From Pseudomonas sp. BN102 (GTDB lineage: Bacteria; Pseudomonadota; Gammaproteobacteria; Pseudomonadales; Pseudomonadaceae): 64,000 nt of DNA. How positions within the stretch are numbered: position 1 is the stretch's first letter; the number at the start of each line of letters is the position of its first letter. Location: NCBI RefSeq assembly GCF_029871245.1, contig NZ_SSON01000059.1, positions 1 to 64,000 on the forward strand. Direction: 5' to 3'. Positions 45,155 to 53,278 of the stretch are shown here, piece after piece. The translations under genes and the position numbers were made by a program. A model generated the notes under the pieces. It was not told the DNA's origin and did not search any database. It saw only the letters and a list, made by a program, of their open reading frames with translations.

Positions 45155-45235
45155 GTAGGGTGCGCCATGCGCACCAGGTCAAGTGGCCGTGGACACCGAG
45201 CTGGCACCAATCGCTGGTGCGCGCGGCGCCCCTAC
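45155..45235. repeat. Dispersed inverted repeat, family B
   Basis: GTAGGGTGCGCCATGCGCACC and an inverted, imperfect partner ending GGCGCCCCTAC. It lies between the convergent efflux and AraC genes and probably acts as a terminator. Confidence 0.65.
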
Positions 45236-45249
45236 CCATTGCGCCTGGA

Positions 45250-46221
45250 TTATCCCGCTGGCTGGCGCTGCGCCCGGCTGCGCCGCCAGGCCGCCGGCGG
45301 CGCGCCGAACTCGCGGCGGAAGGCCCGGCTGAAGGCGGTATCGGTCTGGTAGCCGACATCTTCGGCGATGCGCGCCAGCGGGGCGTTGCTGCGGCACAGC
45401 AGATTGGCCGCCAGCAGCATCCGCCACTGGGTCAGGTACTGCATCGGTGAGCTGCCTACCAAGAGCTGGAAGCGCTCGGCCAGCACCGAACGCGAGGTGC
45501 CGGAGGTACGTGCCAGCTCTTCCAGGGTCCAGGCCTGGGCCGGGCTGCGGTGCAAGGCGCTCAGGGCCGCGCCGACGATGCGGTCGCCAAGGCCGGCCAG
45601 CCAGCCGGTGCGACCTTCGGCCTGCTCGTTCATGTACAAGCGCAGCACCTCAATGAAGAGCACCTCCGCCAGCTTGGCCAATACGCCCTCGCCGCCCGGC
45701 CTCGGCGACTTGGCCTCGGCCAGGGCATAGCGCACCGACGCCTCCAGCCAGGCCCCGGCGCTGGAACCACGCACATTGACCCGCACCAGCGGTGGCAGAC
45801 CGGCCAGCAGCAGCTCCGCCAGCCGCGTATCGCAGGCCAGGTAACCGCACACCAGTCGCGTGATCGGGCCTCCGCCACCGTAGGACAGCTGCCGTGGCCG
45901 GCGTGCCAGCACTGCGTCCAGGCGCGCGCCGGTGGCCGGCGGCAGGCCGGGCTGGGAGGTCATCCGATGGGCATGGCCCTGGGGAAAGATCACCGCATCG
46001 CCAGCCACCAGGCGCACTGGCGCATCACGGCCGAGCTCGACGAAACATTCGCCCTCGGTGATCAGGTGGAAGATCACCAGCCGTTCGGCGCCGGGCTCCA
46101 GCAGCGGCGCCACGCTGTCTGCGCGGGGCGACTGGTAGCACCAGGGCGCACTGAACCTGGCATTGATAAAGATGGCGCCGACCAGATGGACGACGCGCAG
46201 GGTTTCCGACAGAGCGTCCAT
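45250..46221 (-). CDS. AraC-family regulator with cupin domain
   Basis: This 323-residue protein has an N-terminal cupin sensor (APLLEPGAERLVIFHLITEGECFVELG, then GDAVIFPQGHAHRM) and a C-terminal double helix-turn-helix (WTLEELARTSGTSRSVLAERFQLLVGSSPMQYLTQWRM, EDVGYQTDTAFSRAFRREFG). The cupin_6-type AraC group often senses aromatic or quaternary compounds. The start at 46221 is MDALSETLRVVHLVG. It is divergent from the DUF4242/methyltransferase pair with a direct repeat in between. Confidence 0.9.
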   Translation of the reverse strand: MDALSETLRVVHLVGAIFINARFSAPWCYQSPRADSVAPLLEPGAERLVIFHLITEGECFVELGRDAPVRLVAGDAVIFPQGHAHRMTSQPGLPPATGARLDAVLARRPRQLSYGGGGPITRLVCGYLACDTRLAELLLAGLPPLVRVNVRGSSAGAWLEASVRYALAEAKSPRPGGEGVLAKLAEVLFIEVLRLYMNEQAEGRTGWLAGLGDRIVGAALSALHRSPAQAWTLEELARTSGTSRSVLAERFQLLVGSSPMQYLTQWRMLLAANLLCRSNAPLARIAEDVGYQTDTAFSRAFRREFGAPPAAWRRSRAQRQPAG

Positions 46222-46306
46222 CCGCCCGCACCTCAGGCCGCACCCTGCAATTCTGGGCGCCAGCGGCGCAACGCGACTGCCGGCCGGATAAATGGACGCA
46301 CTCACG

Positions 46307-46339
46307 GACGATCGGACAAGCCTCGCCGACGCTCGGACA
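46307..46339. promoter_or_regulatory. Direct repeat, possible AraC half-sites
   Basis: GACGATCGGACA (46307-46318) and GACGCTCGGACA (46328-46339) are direct repeats 21 bp apart, two helical turns. This is the usual geometry for AraC dimer half-sites. Located between the AraC gene and its divergent neighbours. Confidence 0.6.
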
Positions 46340-46435
46340 GGACGGCGGCACGCCGGAGGCGGATAGTTCGCCTGCACGCCCCTTGCTGCCCAATCCACCC
46401 GAAGCGTGCCCGCAAGCCAAGATCAAGAGGTCACC

Positions 46436-46708
46436 ATGCCCAAGTTCCTCATCGAAAGAGAGATACCGGAAGCTGGAAAACTCACGGAACGAGACCTCAA
46501 GGCCATATCGCAGAAATCCTGCCGGGCGCTCGCCCAGCTCGGACCAGACGTGCAGTGGGTCCAGAGCTACGTCACCGACGACAAGCTGTACTGCGTCTAC
46601 ATCGCCGCCAGCGAGGAGCTGGTGAGGGAGCACGCCCGACAAGGCGGCTTCCCCGCCAATCGCATCTCCCGCATCAGCTCGATCATCGACCCTACTACAG
46701 CCGAGTGA
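46436..46708 (+). CDS. DUF4242 small protein (SCO4226-like)
   Basis: This 90-residue alpha/beta protein matches DUF4242: PKFLIEREIPEAGKLTERDLKAISQKSCRAL, VQWVQSYVTDDKLYCVYIAASEELVREHARQGGFPANRISRISSIIDP. A Streptomyces member binds nickel; no function is established here. It is cotranscribed with a methyltransferase 9 bp downstream and divergent from the AraC regulator. Confidence 0.88.
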   Translation: MPKFLIEREIPEAGKLTERDLKAISQKSCRALAQLGPDVQWVQSYVTDDKLYCVYIAASEELVREHARQGGFPANRISRISSIIDPTTAE

Positions 46709-46717
46709 GCCCAGAAA

Positions 46718-47539
46718 ATGACCAGCGAAACTGATTTCAGCGCCCTGAAAACCCGGCAGATGGCCTCCTGGGCCAGCGGCGACTACGCCGTGATCGGCAC
46801 CACTCTGCAACTCGTCGGCGAGCTACTGGCCGAGGCCTGCGACCTGCGTTACGGCGAAAGCGTGCTGGACGTCGCGGCCGGTAACGGCAACGCGACCCTC
46901 GCCGCCGCGCGCCGCGGTGGCCGGGTGACCTCCACCGACTACGTGCCGGCCCTGCTGGAACGTGGCCAGGAACGCGCGCGGGCCGAGCGCCTCGATGTGC
47001 ACTTCCAGGCCGCCGACGCTGAAGCCCTGCCGTTCGACGACGCCAGCTTCGATGTGGTGCTGTCCACCTTCGGCGTGATGTTCACCCCCGATCAGGCCAA
47101 GGCTGCCGCCGAACTGGCGCGGGTCTGCCGCCCCGGTGGGCGCATCGGCCTGGCCAACTGGACGCCGGAAGGCTTCATCGGCCAGGTGTTCAAGACCCTC
47201 GGCCGCCACCTGCCGCCCCCACCCGGGGTGCAACCGCCGTCGCGCTGGGGCGTCGAGGAGCACCTGCACAGCCTGTTCGGTGACAGCGCCCGGTCGATCT
47301 CGGTGACCCGCCGCCAGTTCAACTTCCGCTACCGCTCGGCCGCGCATTTCATCGAGGTCTTCCGCACCTGGTACGGCCCGGTCCACAAGGCCTTCGCCGC
47401 CCTCCCCGCCGATGGCGCCGAAGCCCTGGAGCGCGACCTGACCGAACTGCTGGAGCGCAGCAATCGGGCCGGGCCGGATTCCCTGGTCGTGCCCAGCGAG
47501 TACCTGGAAGTGGTGATCACCCGCAACTCGCGGTCCTGA
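46718..47539 (+). CDS. Class I SAM-dependent methyltransferase
   Basis: This 273-residue protein has the Methyltransf_11 motif I ESVLDVAAGNGNATLAAARRG (residues 47-67), motif II TDYVPALLERG and LPFDDASFDVVLSTFGVMFTPDQAKAAAELARVCRPGGRI. The target substrate is not identifiable. It follows the DUF4242 gene closely and is convergent with a phosphotransferase remnant. Confidence 0.9.
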   Translation: MTSETDFSALKTRQMASWASGDYAVIGTTLQLVGELLAEACDLRYGESVLDVAAGNGNATLAAARRGGRVTSTDYVPALLERGQERARAERLDVHFQAADAEALPFDDASFDVVLSTFGVMFTPDQAKAAAELARVCRPGGRIGLANWTPEGFIGQVFKTLGRHLPPPPGVQPPSRWGVEEHLHSLFGDSARSISVTRRQFNFRYRSAAHFIEVFRTWYGPVHKAFAALPADGAEALERDLTELLERSNRAGPDSLVVPSEYLEVVITRNSRS

Positions 47540-47663
47540 GCCGCACCCGCAGCCCGGATGGAATCCTGGAGGCTCGATGCAGCCCTCCCCGGATTTCATC
47601 CGGGCTCTTGTCCAGCCCCATCCTGAATATTCCGCAAATCTGGTAGCCTCGGCACATTCCGCC

Positions 47664-47849
47664 TCAGCGGCGGCAGCCCGGCATAGGCCAGCACATCAGC
47701 AAGGCGCCGACCTTCTCCTCGCTGTCGCGGGCGATCTTCAGCATGGCCGGCAGCCCCTCATGGCGCACCGGCAGCAGATCGCTGCCGGACGTGCGGATAG
47801 GCGCGCCGTCGAGTTGCAGGCTCCATTTCGTCATATAGGGCTCGAACAC
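47664..47849 (-). pseudogene. Aminoglycoside phosphotransferase APH(6)-like fragment
   Basis: From a GTG at 47849 with AAAGGAGC upstream, the frame reads VFEPYMTKWSLQLDGAPIRT, SGSDLLPVRHEGLPAMLKIA and EEKVGALLMCW, matching the N-terminus of APH(6)/streptomycin-phosphotransferase-like proteins. Homology stops near the Trp and the frame ends after 61 residues, without the kinase catalytic core. It is therefore a truncated remnant. It lies downstream of glcC. The similarity is recalled, not searched. Confidence 0.6.
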
Positions 47850-47902
47850 GGCCTTGTGCTCCTTTGGGATCGAAGTGCCATCTTCCGCACAGCAGATCCG
47901 AA

Positions 47903-48676
47903 TCAGGTCCAGCCCTCTAATCGCAGGGTCGCCCGCACCAGGCGCTGCTCCTCCTGCTCGATCTCCCTGAGGCTGTCGCGAATGCTGTGGATGTGGTCGC
48001 GGGCAGCGCGCTGGGCCTGTTCCGGCAGGCGCTCGATCACCGCGTGGTAGAGCCGCGAGTGCTGGCGGTCGAGTTGCTTCAGGCTGAGCGGCCGGTGGTA
48101 GAGGTTGTTCACCGAGGCGAACACCGAGCTCAGCATCAGATCGGTCAGGGACTGCAGCGTGTGCACCAGCACCGGGTTGTGCGAGGCCTCGCACACGGCC
48201 AGGTGGAAGGCGTGGTCCAGGTGGGCATGGGCCTGGGAGTCCAATCCCTCGGGTTCGGCGTGGGCCGCCAGCATTTCCTCGTAGCGTCGGGTGATCAGCA
48301 CGAAGTCCGCATCGGTACCGCGCAGCGCCGCCAGCCGGGCCGACTCGCCCTCCAGCAGCGCGCGCACTTCCAGCAGGTCGTAGAGGGTGCGCGGCTGGGA
48401 GCTGAACAGGTGCATCAGCGGGCTGGCGTCGCGTGGGCCGGTCAGCTCGGCGACATAGGAACCGCTGCCCTGGCGGGTCTCGATGATGCCGCGCCCTCGC
48501 AGCACCTTCAGCCCCTCACGCAGCGCCGAGCGGGAAATGCCCAGCTTGTCGCACAGGCGCCGTTCGGAAGGCAGCGCCTGCCCGGTCTTGAGCACGCCAT
48601 CGACTATCAGTTGCTCGATACGCTCGGCCACCACATCGGCGACCTGGCGGCGTTCAGCGGGCTTTTCGCCGGGCAT
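47903..48676 (-). CDS. glcC: FadR-family glycolate regulator GlcC
   Basis: This 257-residue GntR/FadR-type regulator has the winged helix GQALPSERRLCDKLGISRSALREGLKVLRGRGIIETRQGSG and an all-helical FCD effector domain (LYDLLEVRALLEGESARLAA, HLDHAFHLAVCEASHNPVL). It is divergent from glcDEFG-glcB and, by analogy with E. coli GlcC, activates the operon with glycolate. Two identical 15-bp palindromes in the shared promoter are its likely sites. The start at 48676 is MPGEKPAERRQ. Confidence 0.92.
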   Translation of the reverse strand: MPGEKPAERRQVADVVAERIEQLIVDGVLKTGQALPSERRLCDKLGISRSALREGLKVLRGRGIIETRQGSGSYVAELTGPRDASPLMHLFSSQPRTLYDLLEVRALLEGESARLAALRGTDADFVLITRRYEEMLAAHAEPEGLDSQAHAHLDHAFHLAVCEASHNPVLVHTLQSLTDLMLSSVFASVNNLYHRPLSLKQLDRQHSRLYHAVIERLPEQAQRAARDHIHSIRDSLREIEQEEQRLVRATLRLEGWT

Positions 48677-48690
48677 CGGTCTTTCCTCCA

Positions 48691-48705
48691 ACTGGTAGGA
48701 CCAGT
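48691..48705. promoter_or_regulatory. GlcC operator 1
   Basis: ACTGGT-AGG-ACCAGT, a perfect palindrome of the FadR-family TGGT-N3-ACCA type. It is located 14 bp upstream of the glcC start codon, suggesting autoregulation. Confidence 0.85.
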
Positions 48706-48799
48706 TACCAACCACATTTCCACGACCTGTATGAAACGCCCTACAGCATAGATACAGCCGGAAAACGAATGAAGCACCTTTGCCTCCCTCGGCGAAAAA

Positions 48800-48814
48800 A
48801 CTGGTAGGACCAGT
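48800..48814. promoter_or_regulatory. GlcC operator 2
   Basis: The same 15 bp as at 48691-48705, 109 bp away on the glcD side, about 96 bp upstream of glcD. Confidence 0.85.
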
Positions 48815-48910
48815 CGAGCAACCGGTGGACGACAGGCGAAAACAGGGCCAATGATGGATTCAGGAATGCCCGGCAACCGCCGGAGCCAGAACAACAAGAC
48901 CGAGCCTGCG

Positions 48911-50410
48911 ATGAACATCCTCTACGACGAGCGCGTGGACGGCGCGCTGCCGAAAGTCGACAAGGCCGCGCTGCTGGCCGAGCTGCGCGAGCGCCTGCCG
49001 GACCTGGACATCCTCCACCGCGAGGAAGACCTCAAACCCTACGAATGCGACGGCCTCTCCGCCTACCGCACCACGCCCATGCTGGTGGTGCTGCCGGAGC
49101 GCGTCGAGCAGGTCGAGCAGCTGCTCAGGCTCTGCCACCAGCGCCGCGTGCCGGTGGTGGCCCGTGGCGCCGGCACCGGCCTGTCCGGCGGCGCGCTGCC
49201 GCTGGAACAGGGGATCCTGCTGGTGATGGCGCGCTTCAACCGCATTCTCGAAGTCAGCCCCTCCGGGCGCTACGCCCGCGTCCAGCCTGGCGTGCGCAAC
49301 CTGGCGATTTCCCAGGCGGCGGCGCCCTTCGACCTCTATTACGCACCGGACCCGTCCTCGCAGATCGCCTGCTCCATCGGCGGCAACGTGGCGGAGAACG
49401 CCGGCGGCGTGCACTGCCTGAAATACGGCCTGACCGTGCACAACCTGCTCAAGGTGGAGATCCTCACGGTGGAAGGCGAGCGGCTGACCCTGGGCTCCGA
49501 CGCCCTGGACAGCCCCGGCTTCGACCTGCTGGCGCTGTTCACCGGCTCGGAAGGCCTGCTCGGCGTGGTCACCGAAGTGACGGTGAAACTGCTGCCCAAG
49601 CCGCAGGTGGCCAAGGTGCTGCTGGCGGCCTTCGACTCGGTGGAGAAAGCCGGCCGCGCGGTGGGCGATATCATCGCCGCCGGCATCATCCCCGGCGGCC
49701 TGGAAATGATGGACAACCTGGCCATCCGCGCCGCCGAAGACTTCATCCATGCCGGCTACCCGGTGGACGCCGAAGCTATCCTGCTCTGCGAGCTGGACGG
49801 CGTGGAAGCGGACGTCCACGACGACTGCGAGCGTGTGCGCGAGGTGCTGGAAGCGGCCGGCGCCACCGAGGTACGCCTGGCCCGCGACGAAGCCGAGCGC
49901 GTGCGCTTCTGGGCCGGACGCAAGAACGCCTTCCCGGCGGTGGGGCGCATCTCACCGGACTACTACTGCATGGACGGCACCATCCCGCGCCGCGAGCTGC
50001 CTGGCGTGCTGCGCGGAATCGCCGATCTCTCGGCCGAGTACGGGCTGCGAGTGGCCAACGTGTTCCATGCCGGCGACGGCAACATGCATCCGCTGATCCT
50101 CTTCGATGCCAACCAGCCCGGCGAACTGGAGCGGGCCGAGGCCCTGGGCGGGAAAATCCTCGAACTCTGCGTGGCGGTGGGCGGCAGTATCACCGGCGAG
50201 CACGGCGTCGGGCGCGAGAAGATCAACCAGATGTGCGCCCAGTTCAATGCCGACGAGCTGACCCTCTTCCACGGCGTGAAGGCGGCCTTCGACCCCAGCG
50301 GCCTGCTCAATCCCGGCAAGAACATCCCCACCCTGCACCGCTGCGCCGAGTTCGGCGCCATGCACGTGCACGCGGGACAGCTGCCCTTCCCCGAACTGGA
50401 GCGCTTCTGA
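48911..50410 (+). CDS. glcD: Glycolate oxidase subunit GlcD (FAD)
   Basis: This 499-residue FAD-binding catalytic subunit oxidises glycolate to glyoxylate. It is the same length as E. coli GlcD and nearly colinear with it by eye (NILYDERVDGALPKVD, PYECDGLSAYRTTPMLVVLP, RGAGTGLSGGALPLEQGI, IACSIGGNVAENAGGVHCLKYG, GSEGLLGVVTEVTVKLLPKP, FHAGDGNMHPLILFD). The FAD_binding_4 domain lies in the first half and FAD-oxidase C in the second. The stop overlaps the glcE start by one base. Confidence 0.97.
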   Translation: MNILYDERVDGALPKVDKAALLAELRERLPDLDILHREEDLKPYECDGLSAYRTTPMLVVLPERVEQVEQLLRLCHQRRVPVVARGAGTGLSGGALPLEQGILLVMARFNRILEVSPSGRYARVQPGVRNLAISQAAAPFDLYYAPDPSSQIACSIGGNVAENAGGVHCLKYGLTVHNLLKVEILTVEGERLTLGSDALDSPGFDLLALFTGSEGLLGVVTEVTVKLLPKPQVAKVLLAAFDSVEKAGRAVGDIIAAGIIPGGLEMMDNLAIRAAEDFIHAGYPVDAEAILLCELDGVEADVHDDCERVREVLEAAGATEVRLARDEAERVRFWAGRKNAFPAVGRISPDYYCMDGTIPRRELPGVLRGIADLSAEYGLRVANVFHAGDGNMHPLILFDANQPGELERAEALGGKILELCVAVGGSITGEHGVGREKINQMCAQFNADELTLFHGVKAAFDPSGLLNPGKNIPTLHRCAEFGAMHVHAGQLPFPELERF

Positions 50411-51465
50411 TGAGCCAGACATCCTTCGATGCCAGCGCCCGGTTGCTGGAACAGGTCAATGACGCCATCGCCGCGCGCCGTGCGCTGCGTATCCAGGGTG
50501 GCGGCAGCAAGGCGCGCCTCGGCCGGCCAGTGGCCGGCGAACTGCTGGAGACTCGCGAGCACCGCGGCATCGTCACCTACGACCCCACCGAGCTGGTGGT
50601 GACGGTGCGCGCCGGCACGCCGCTGGTGGAGCTGGAGCAGACGCTGGACGCCCAGGGCCAGTTGCTCGCCTGCGAGCCGCCGCACCTGGGCGCCGGCGCC
50701 ACTGTGGGCGGCATGGTCGCCGCCGGGCTGTCCGGGCCGCGCCGGCCCTGGGCCGGTTCGGTGCGGGACTTCGTCCTCGGCACGCGCGTGATCACCGGTG
50801 GCGGCAAGCACCTGCGCTTCGGCGGCGAGGTGATGAAAAACGTTGCCGGCTACGACCTGTCGCGGCTGATGGCCGGCAGCTTCGGCTGTCTCGGGGTACT
50901 CACCGAGGTTTCCCTCAAGGTGCTGCCCAAGCCCCGCGCCGTGGCCAATCTGCGCCTGGCGGTAGAGGTGGCGGAAGCCCTGCGCAAGCTTGCCGAATGG
51001 GGCCAGCAGCCGCTGCCCATCAGCGCCGCCTGCCATGATGGCGACTTTCTGCACTTGCGCCTGGAAGGTGGCGAGGGCTCGGTAGCCGCCGCCCGCGACC
51101 GTCTCGGCTGCGAAACCGTGGAGCCGGGCTTCTGGGAAGACCTCAAGGAGCAGCGCCTGCCTTTCTTCGCCGATCCCCGCCCGCTCTGGCGCCTGTCCCT
51201 GCCCAACGACACCCCGGCCCTGGACCTGCCCGGCGCCCAACTGGTGGACTGGGGTGGCGCCCAGCGCTGGCTCAAGTCCGAGGCACCGGCCGAGGAGATT
51301 CGCGCCGTCGCCAGCCGCGCCGGAGGCCACGCCACCTGCTTCGCAGCCTGCGACAACCCCTTCCAGCCGCTGCCGGCCGCGCTGCTGCGCTATCACCGCC
51401 AGCTCAAGGCGCAACTGGACCCGCAGGGGATCTTCAACCCCGGGCGGATGTACGCAGAGGTCTGA
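50410..51465 (+). CDS. glcE: Glycolate oxidase subunit GlcE (FAD-binding)
   Basis: This 351-residue second FAD_binding_4 subunit begins MSQTSFDASARLLEQV. It has RIQGGGSKARLGRP and GATVGGMVAAGLSGPRRPWAGSVRDFVLGTRVI for FAD, MKNVAGYDLSRLMAGSFGCLGVLTEVSLKVLPKP, and the ending LKAQLDPQGIFNPGRMY. It is translationally coupled to glcD (TGATG) and lies 8 bp ahead of glcF. Confidence 0.95.
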   Translation: MSQTSFDASARLLEQVNDAIAARRALRIQGGGSKARLGRPVAGELLETREHRGIVTYDPTELVVTVRAGTPLVELEQTLDAQGQLLACEPPHLGAGATVGGMVAAGLSGPRRPWAGSVRDFVLGTRVITGGGKHLRFGGEVMKNVAGYDLSRLMAGSFGCLGVLTEVSLKVLPKPRAVANLRLAVEVAEALRKLAEWGQQPLPISAACHDGDFLHLRLEGGEGSVAAARDRLGCETVEPGFWEDLKEQRLPFFADPRPLWRLSLPNDTPALDLPGAQLVDWGGAQRWLKSEAPAEEIRAVASRAGGHATCFAACDNPFQPLPAALLRYHRQLKAQLDPQGIFNPGRMYAEV

Positions 51466-51473
51466 GGCCGAAC

Positions 51474-52691
51474 ATGCAAACCCATCTGAGTGAACAGGCC
51501 CGCGCCCTGCCGCGCGGCGAAGAGGCCGAAGCCATCCTGCGCAGCTGTGTGCACTGCGGCTTCTGCAATGCCACCTGCCCCACCTATCAGTTGCTCGGCG
51601 ACGAACTGGACGGCCCGCGCGGGCGCATCTACCTGATGAAACAGGTGCTGGAAGGCCATGAGCCCAGTGCCAGCACCCTGCAGCACCTGGACCGCTGCCT
51701 GACCTGCCGCAACTGCGAGACCACCTGCCCATCCGGCGTGCAGTATCACAACCTGCTGGATATCGGCCGCGCGGTGGTCGAGGAACAGGTGCCACGCCCC
51801 CTTGGCGAGCGCATGCTGCGCGCCGGGCTGCGCACCCTGGTGCCCCATGCCGGGCTGTTCAAGGCGCTGGTGCACACCGGAAACGCCTTCCGCCCGCTGC
51901 TGCCGGAAGCGCTCAAGGCCAAGCTGCCGCGTGAGGTTCGCCCGGCCCGTCCACGCCCCGCTGTCCGCCACGCCCGCCATGTACTGATGCTCGAAGGCTG
52001 CGTGCAGCCGGGGCTTTCCCCCAACACCAATGCCGCCGCCGCGCGGGTGCTGGACCGCCTGGGCATCAGCGTCATACCGGCCCGCGAGGCGGGCTGCTGC
52101 GGCGCCGTGGATTACCACCTGAACGCCCAGGCCGCCGGCCTCGACCGAGCCCGGCGCAATATCGACGCCTGGTGGCCGTCCATCGAGGACGGCGCCGAAG
52201 CCATCGTGCAGACCGCCAGCGGCTGCGGCGCCTTCGTCAAGGATTACGGCCACCTGCTCAAGGACGACCCGCGCTATGCCGCCAAGGCCGAGCGGGTCAG
52301 CCAGCTGGCCCGCGACCTGGTGGAAGTGCTGCGCGACGCGCCGCTGGAAAGCCTCGGCATCCGCGGCGACCTGCGCCTGGCCTTCCACTGCCCCTGCACC
52401 CTGCAACACGCGCAGAAGCTCGGCGGCGCGGTGGAAAGCGTTCTCACCCGTCTGGGCTTCCACCTGACGCCGGTGCCGGACGCGCACCTCTGCTGTGGCT
52501 CCGCCGGCACCTACTCCATCACCCAGCCGGCGCTGTCGCGGCAGCTGCGTGACAACAAGCTCAACGCCCTGGAGAGCGGCCAACCCCAGGTCATCGCCAC
52601 CGCCAATATCGGCTGCCAGACCCACCTGGACGGCGCCGGCCGTACACCGGTGCGGCACTGGATCGAACTGGTGGACGAAGCCATGGGCTGA
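51474..52691 (+). CDS. glcF: Glycolate oxidase iron-sulfur subunit GlcF
   Basis: This 405-residue subunit has two 4Fe-4S ferredoxin motifs: C25-x2-C28-x2-C31-x3-C35 (SCVHCGFCNATCP) and C75-x2-C78-x2-C81-x3-C85 (RCLTCRNCETTCP). Two CCG-type domains follow (EAGCCGAVDYH, HLCCGSAGTYSI) that pass electrons towards quinone. Together with GlcD and GlcE it forms the glycolate dehydrogenase. Repeats lie between it and glcG. Confidence 0.96.
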   Translation: MQTHLSEQARALPRGEEAEAILRSCVHCGFCNATCPTYQLLGDELDGPRGRIYLMKQVLEGHEPSASTLQHLDRCLTCRNCETTCPSGVQYHNLLDIGRAVVEEQVPRPLGERMLRAGLRTLVPHAGLFKALVHTGNAFRPLLPEALKAKLPREVRPARPRPAVRHARHVLMLEGCVQPGLSPNTNAAAARVLDRLGISVIPAREAGCCGAVDYHLNAQAAGLDRARRNIDAWWPSIEDGAEAIVQTASGCGAFVKDYGHLLKDDPRYAAKAERVSQLARDLVEVLRDAPLESLGIRGDLRLAFHCPCTLQHAQKLGGAVESVLTRLGFHLTPVPDAHLCCGSAGTYSITQPALSRQLRDNKLNALESGQPQVIATANIGCQTHLDGAGRTPVRHWIELVDEAMG

Positions 52692-52711
52692 AGAAAGACC
52701 CTGCCAGCAAT

Positions 52712-52792
52712 GTTGGGCTTCGCAGGCTCAGCACCAACCTACGGGTGACCCCGGTGCCTTTGTAGGTTGGGCTGAGCGGAGCGAAGCCCAAC
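52712..52792. repeat. Dispersed inverted repeat, family A, inside glc operon
   Basis: Two arms of the family A unit (ending ACCAACCTAC and starting GTAGGTTGGG) face outwards around a 19-bp centre. Located between glcF and glcG, so the operon mRNA would carry the hairpin. Confidence 0.8.
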
Positions 52793-52857
52793 GAGCACAA
52801 GCCGATGCCCCGCTCGTGAGAGAGGGGAAACAGATCGAACAACCCTTCGAGGCCCCC

Positions 52858-53259
52858 ATGCAGCACAAAGCCATCCTGAGCTACACCGAAGTCACTCGAA
52901 TCCTCGCCGCTGCCCGTGCCGAGGCCGACGCCAACCAATGGAACGTGGCCATCGCCGTGGTCGATGACGGCGGCCATCCGCTGGCCCTGGAGCGCCTCGA
53001 CGGCTGCGCGCCGATAGGTGCCTACATCGCCACCGAGAAAGCCCGCACGGCCGCCCTCGGCCGCCGCGAGTCCAAGGCGTATGAAGACATGGTCAATGGC
53101 GGGCGCAGCGCCTTCCTCTCGGCGCCACTGCTCACCTCCCTGGAAGGCGGCGTGCCGGTGCTGGTGGACGGCCAGGTGGTCGGCGCCGTCGGCGTGTCCG
53201 GCGTCAAGGCCGAGCAGGATGCCCAGATCGCCCGTGCCGGCGCCCAGTGCCTGGCCTGA
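52858..53259 (+). CDS. glcG: GlcG/HbpS-family protein
   Basis: This 133-residue protein is of the GlcG/HbpS (DUF336) family: [93 protein letters not shown]. The function is not settled; family members bind heme or cobalamin-like ligands. The start at 52858 has GAGGCCCCC upstream. Part of the glc operon. Confidence 0.93.
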   Translation: MQHKAILSYTEVTRILAAARAEADANQWNVAIAVVDDGGHPLALERLDGCAPIGAYIATEKARTAALGRRESKAYEDMVNGGRSAFLSAPLLTSLEGGVPVLVDGQVVGAVGVSGVKAEQDAQIARAGAQCLA

Positions 53260-53278
53260 CATTCATCGGAGAAACAGC

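Noticed and set aside
49045-51465. 806-codon plus-strand ORF reading through glcD into glcE
   Set aside because: The first 455 codons are an Arg/Pro-rich shadow of glcD; only the last part from 50410 is the real glcE frame.
53018-53278. N-terminal extension of the malate synthase ORF
   Set aside because: It lies over glcG in another frame; the ATG at 53279 with GGAG upstream starts the known malate synthase G sequence.
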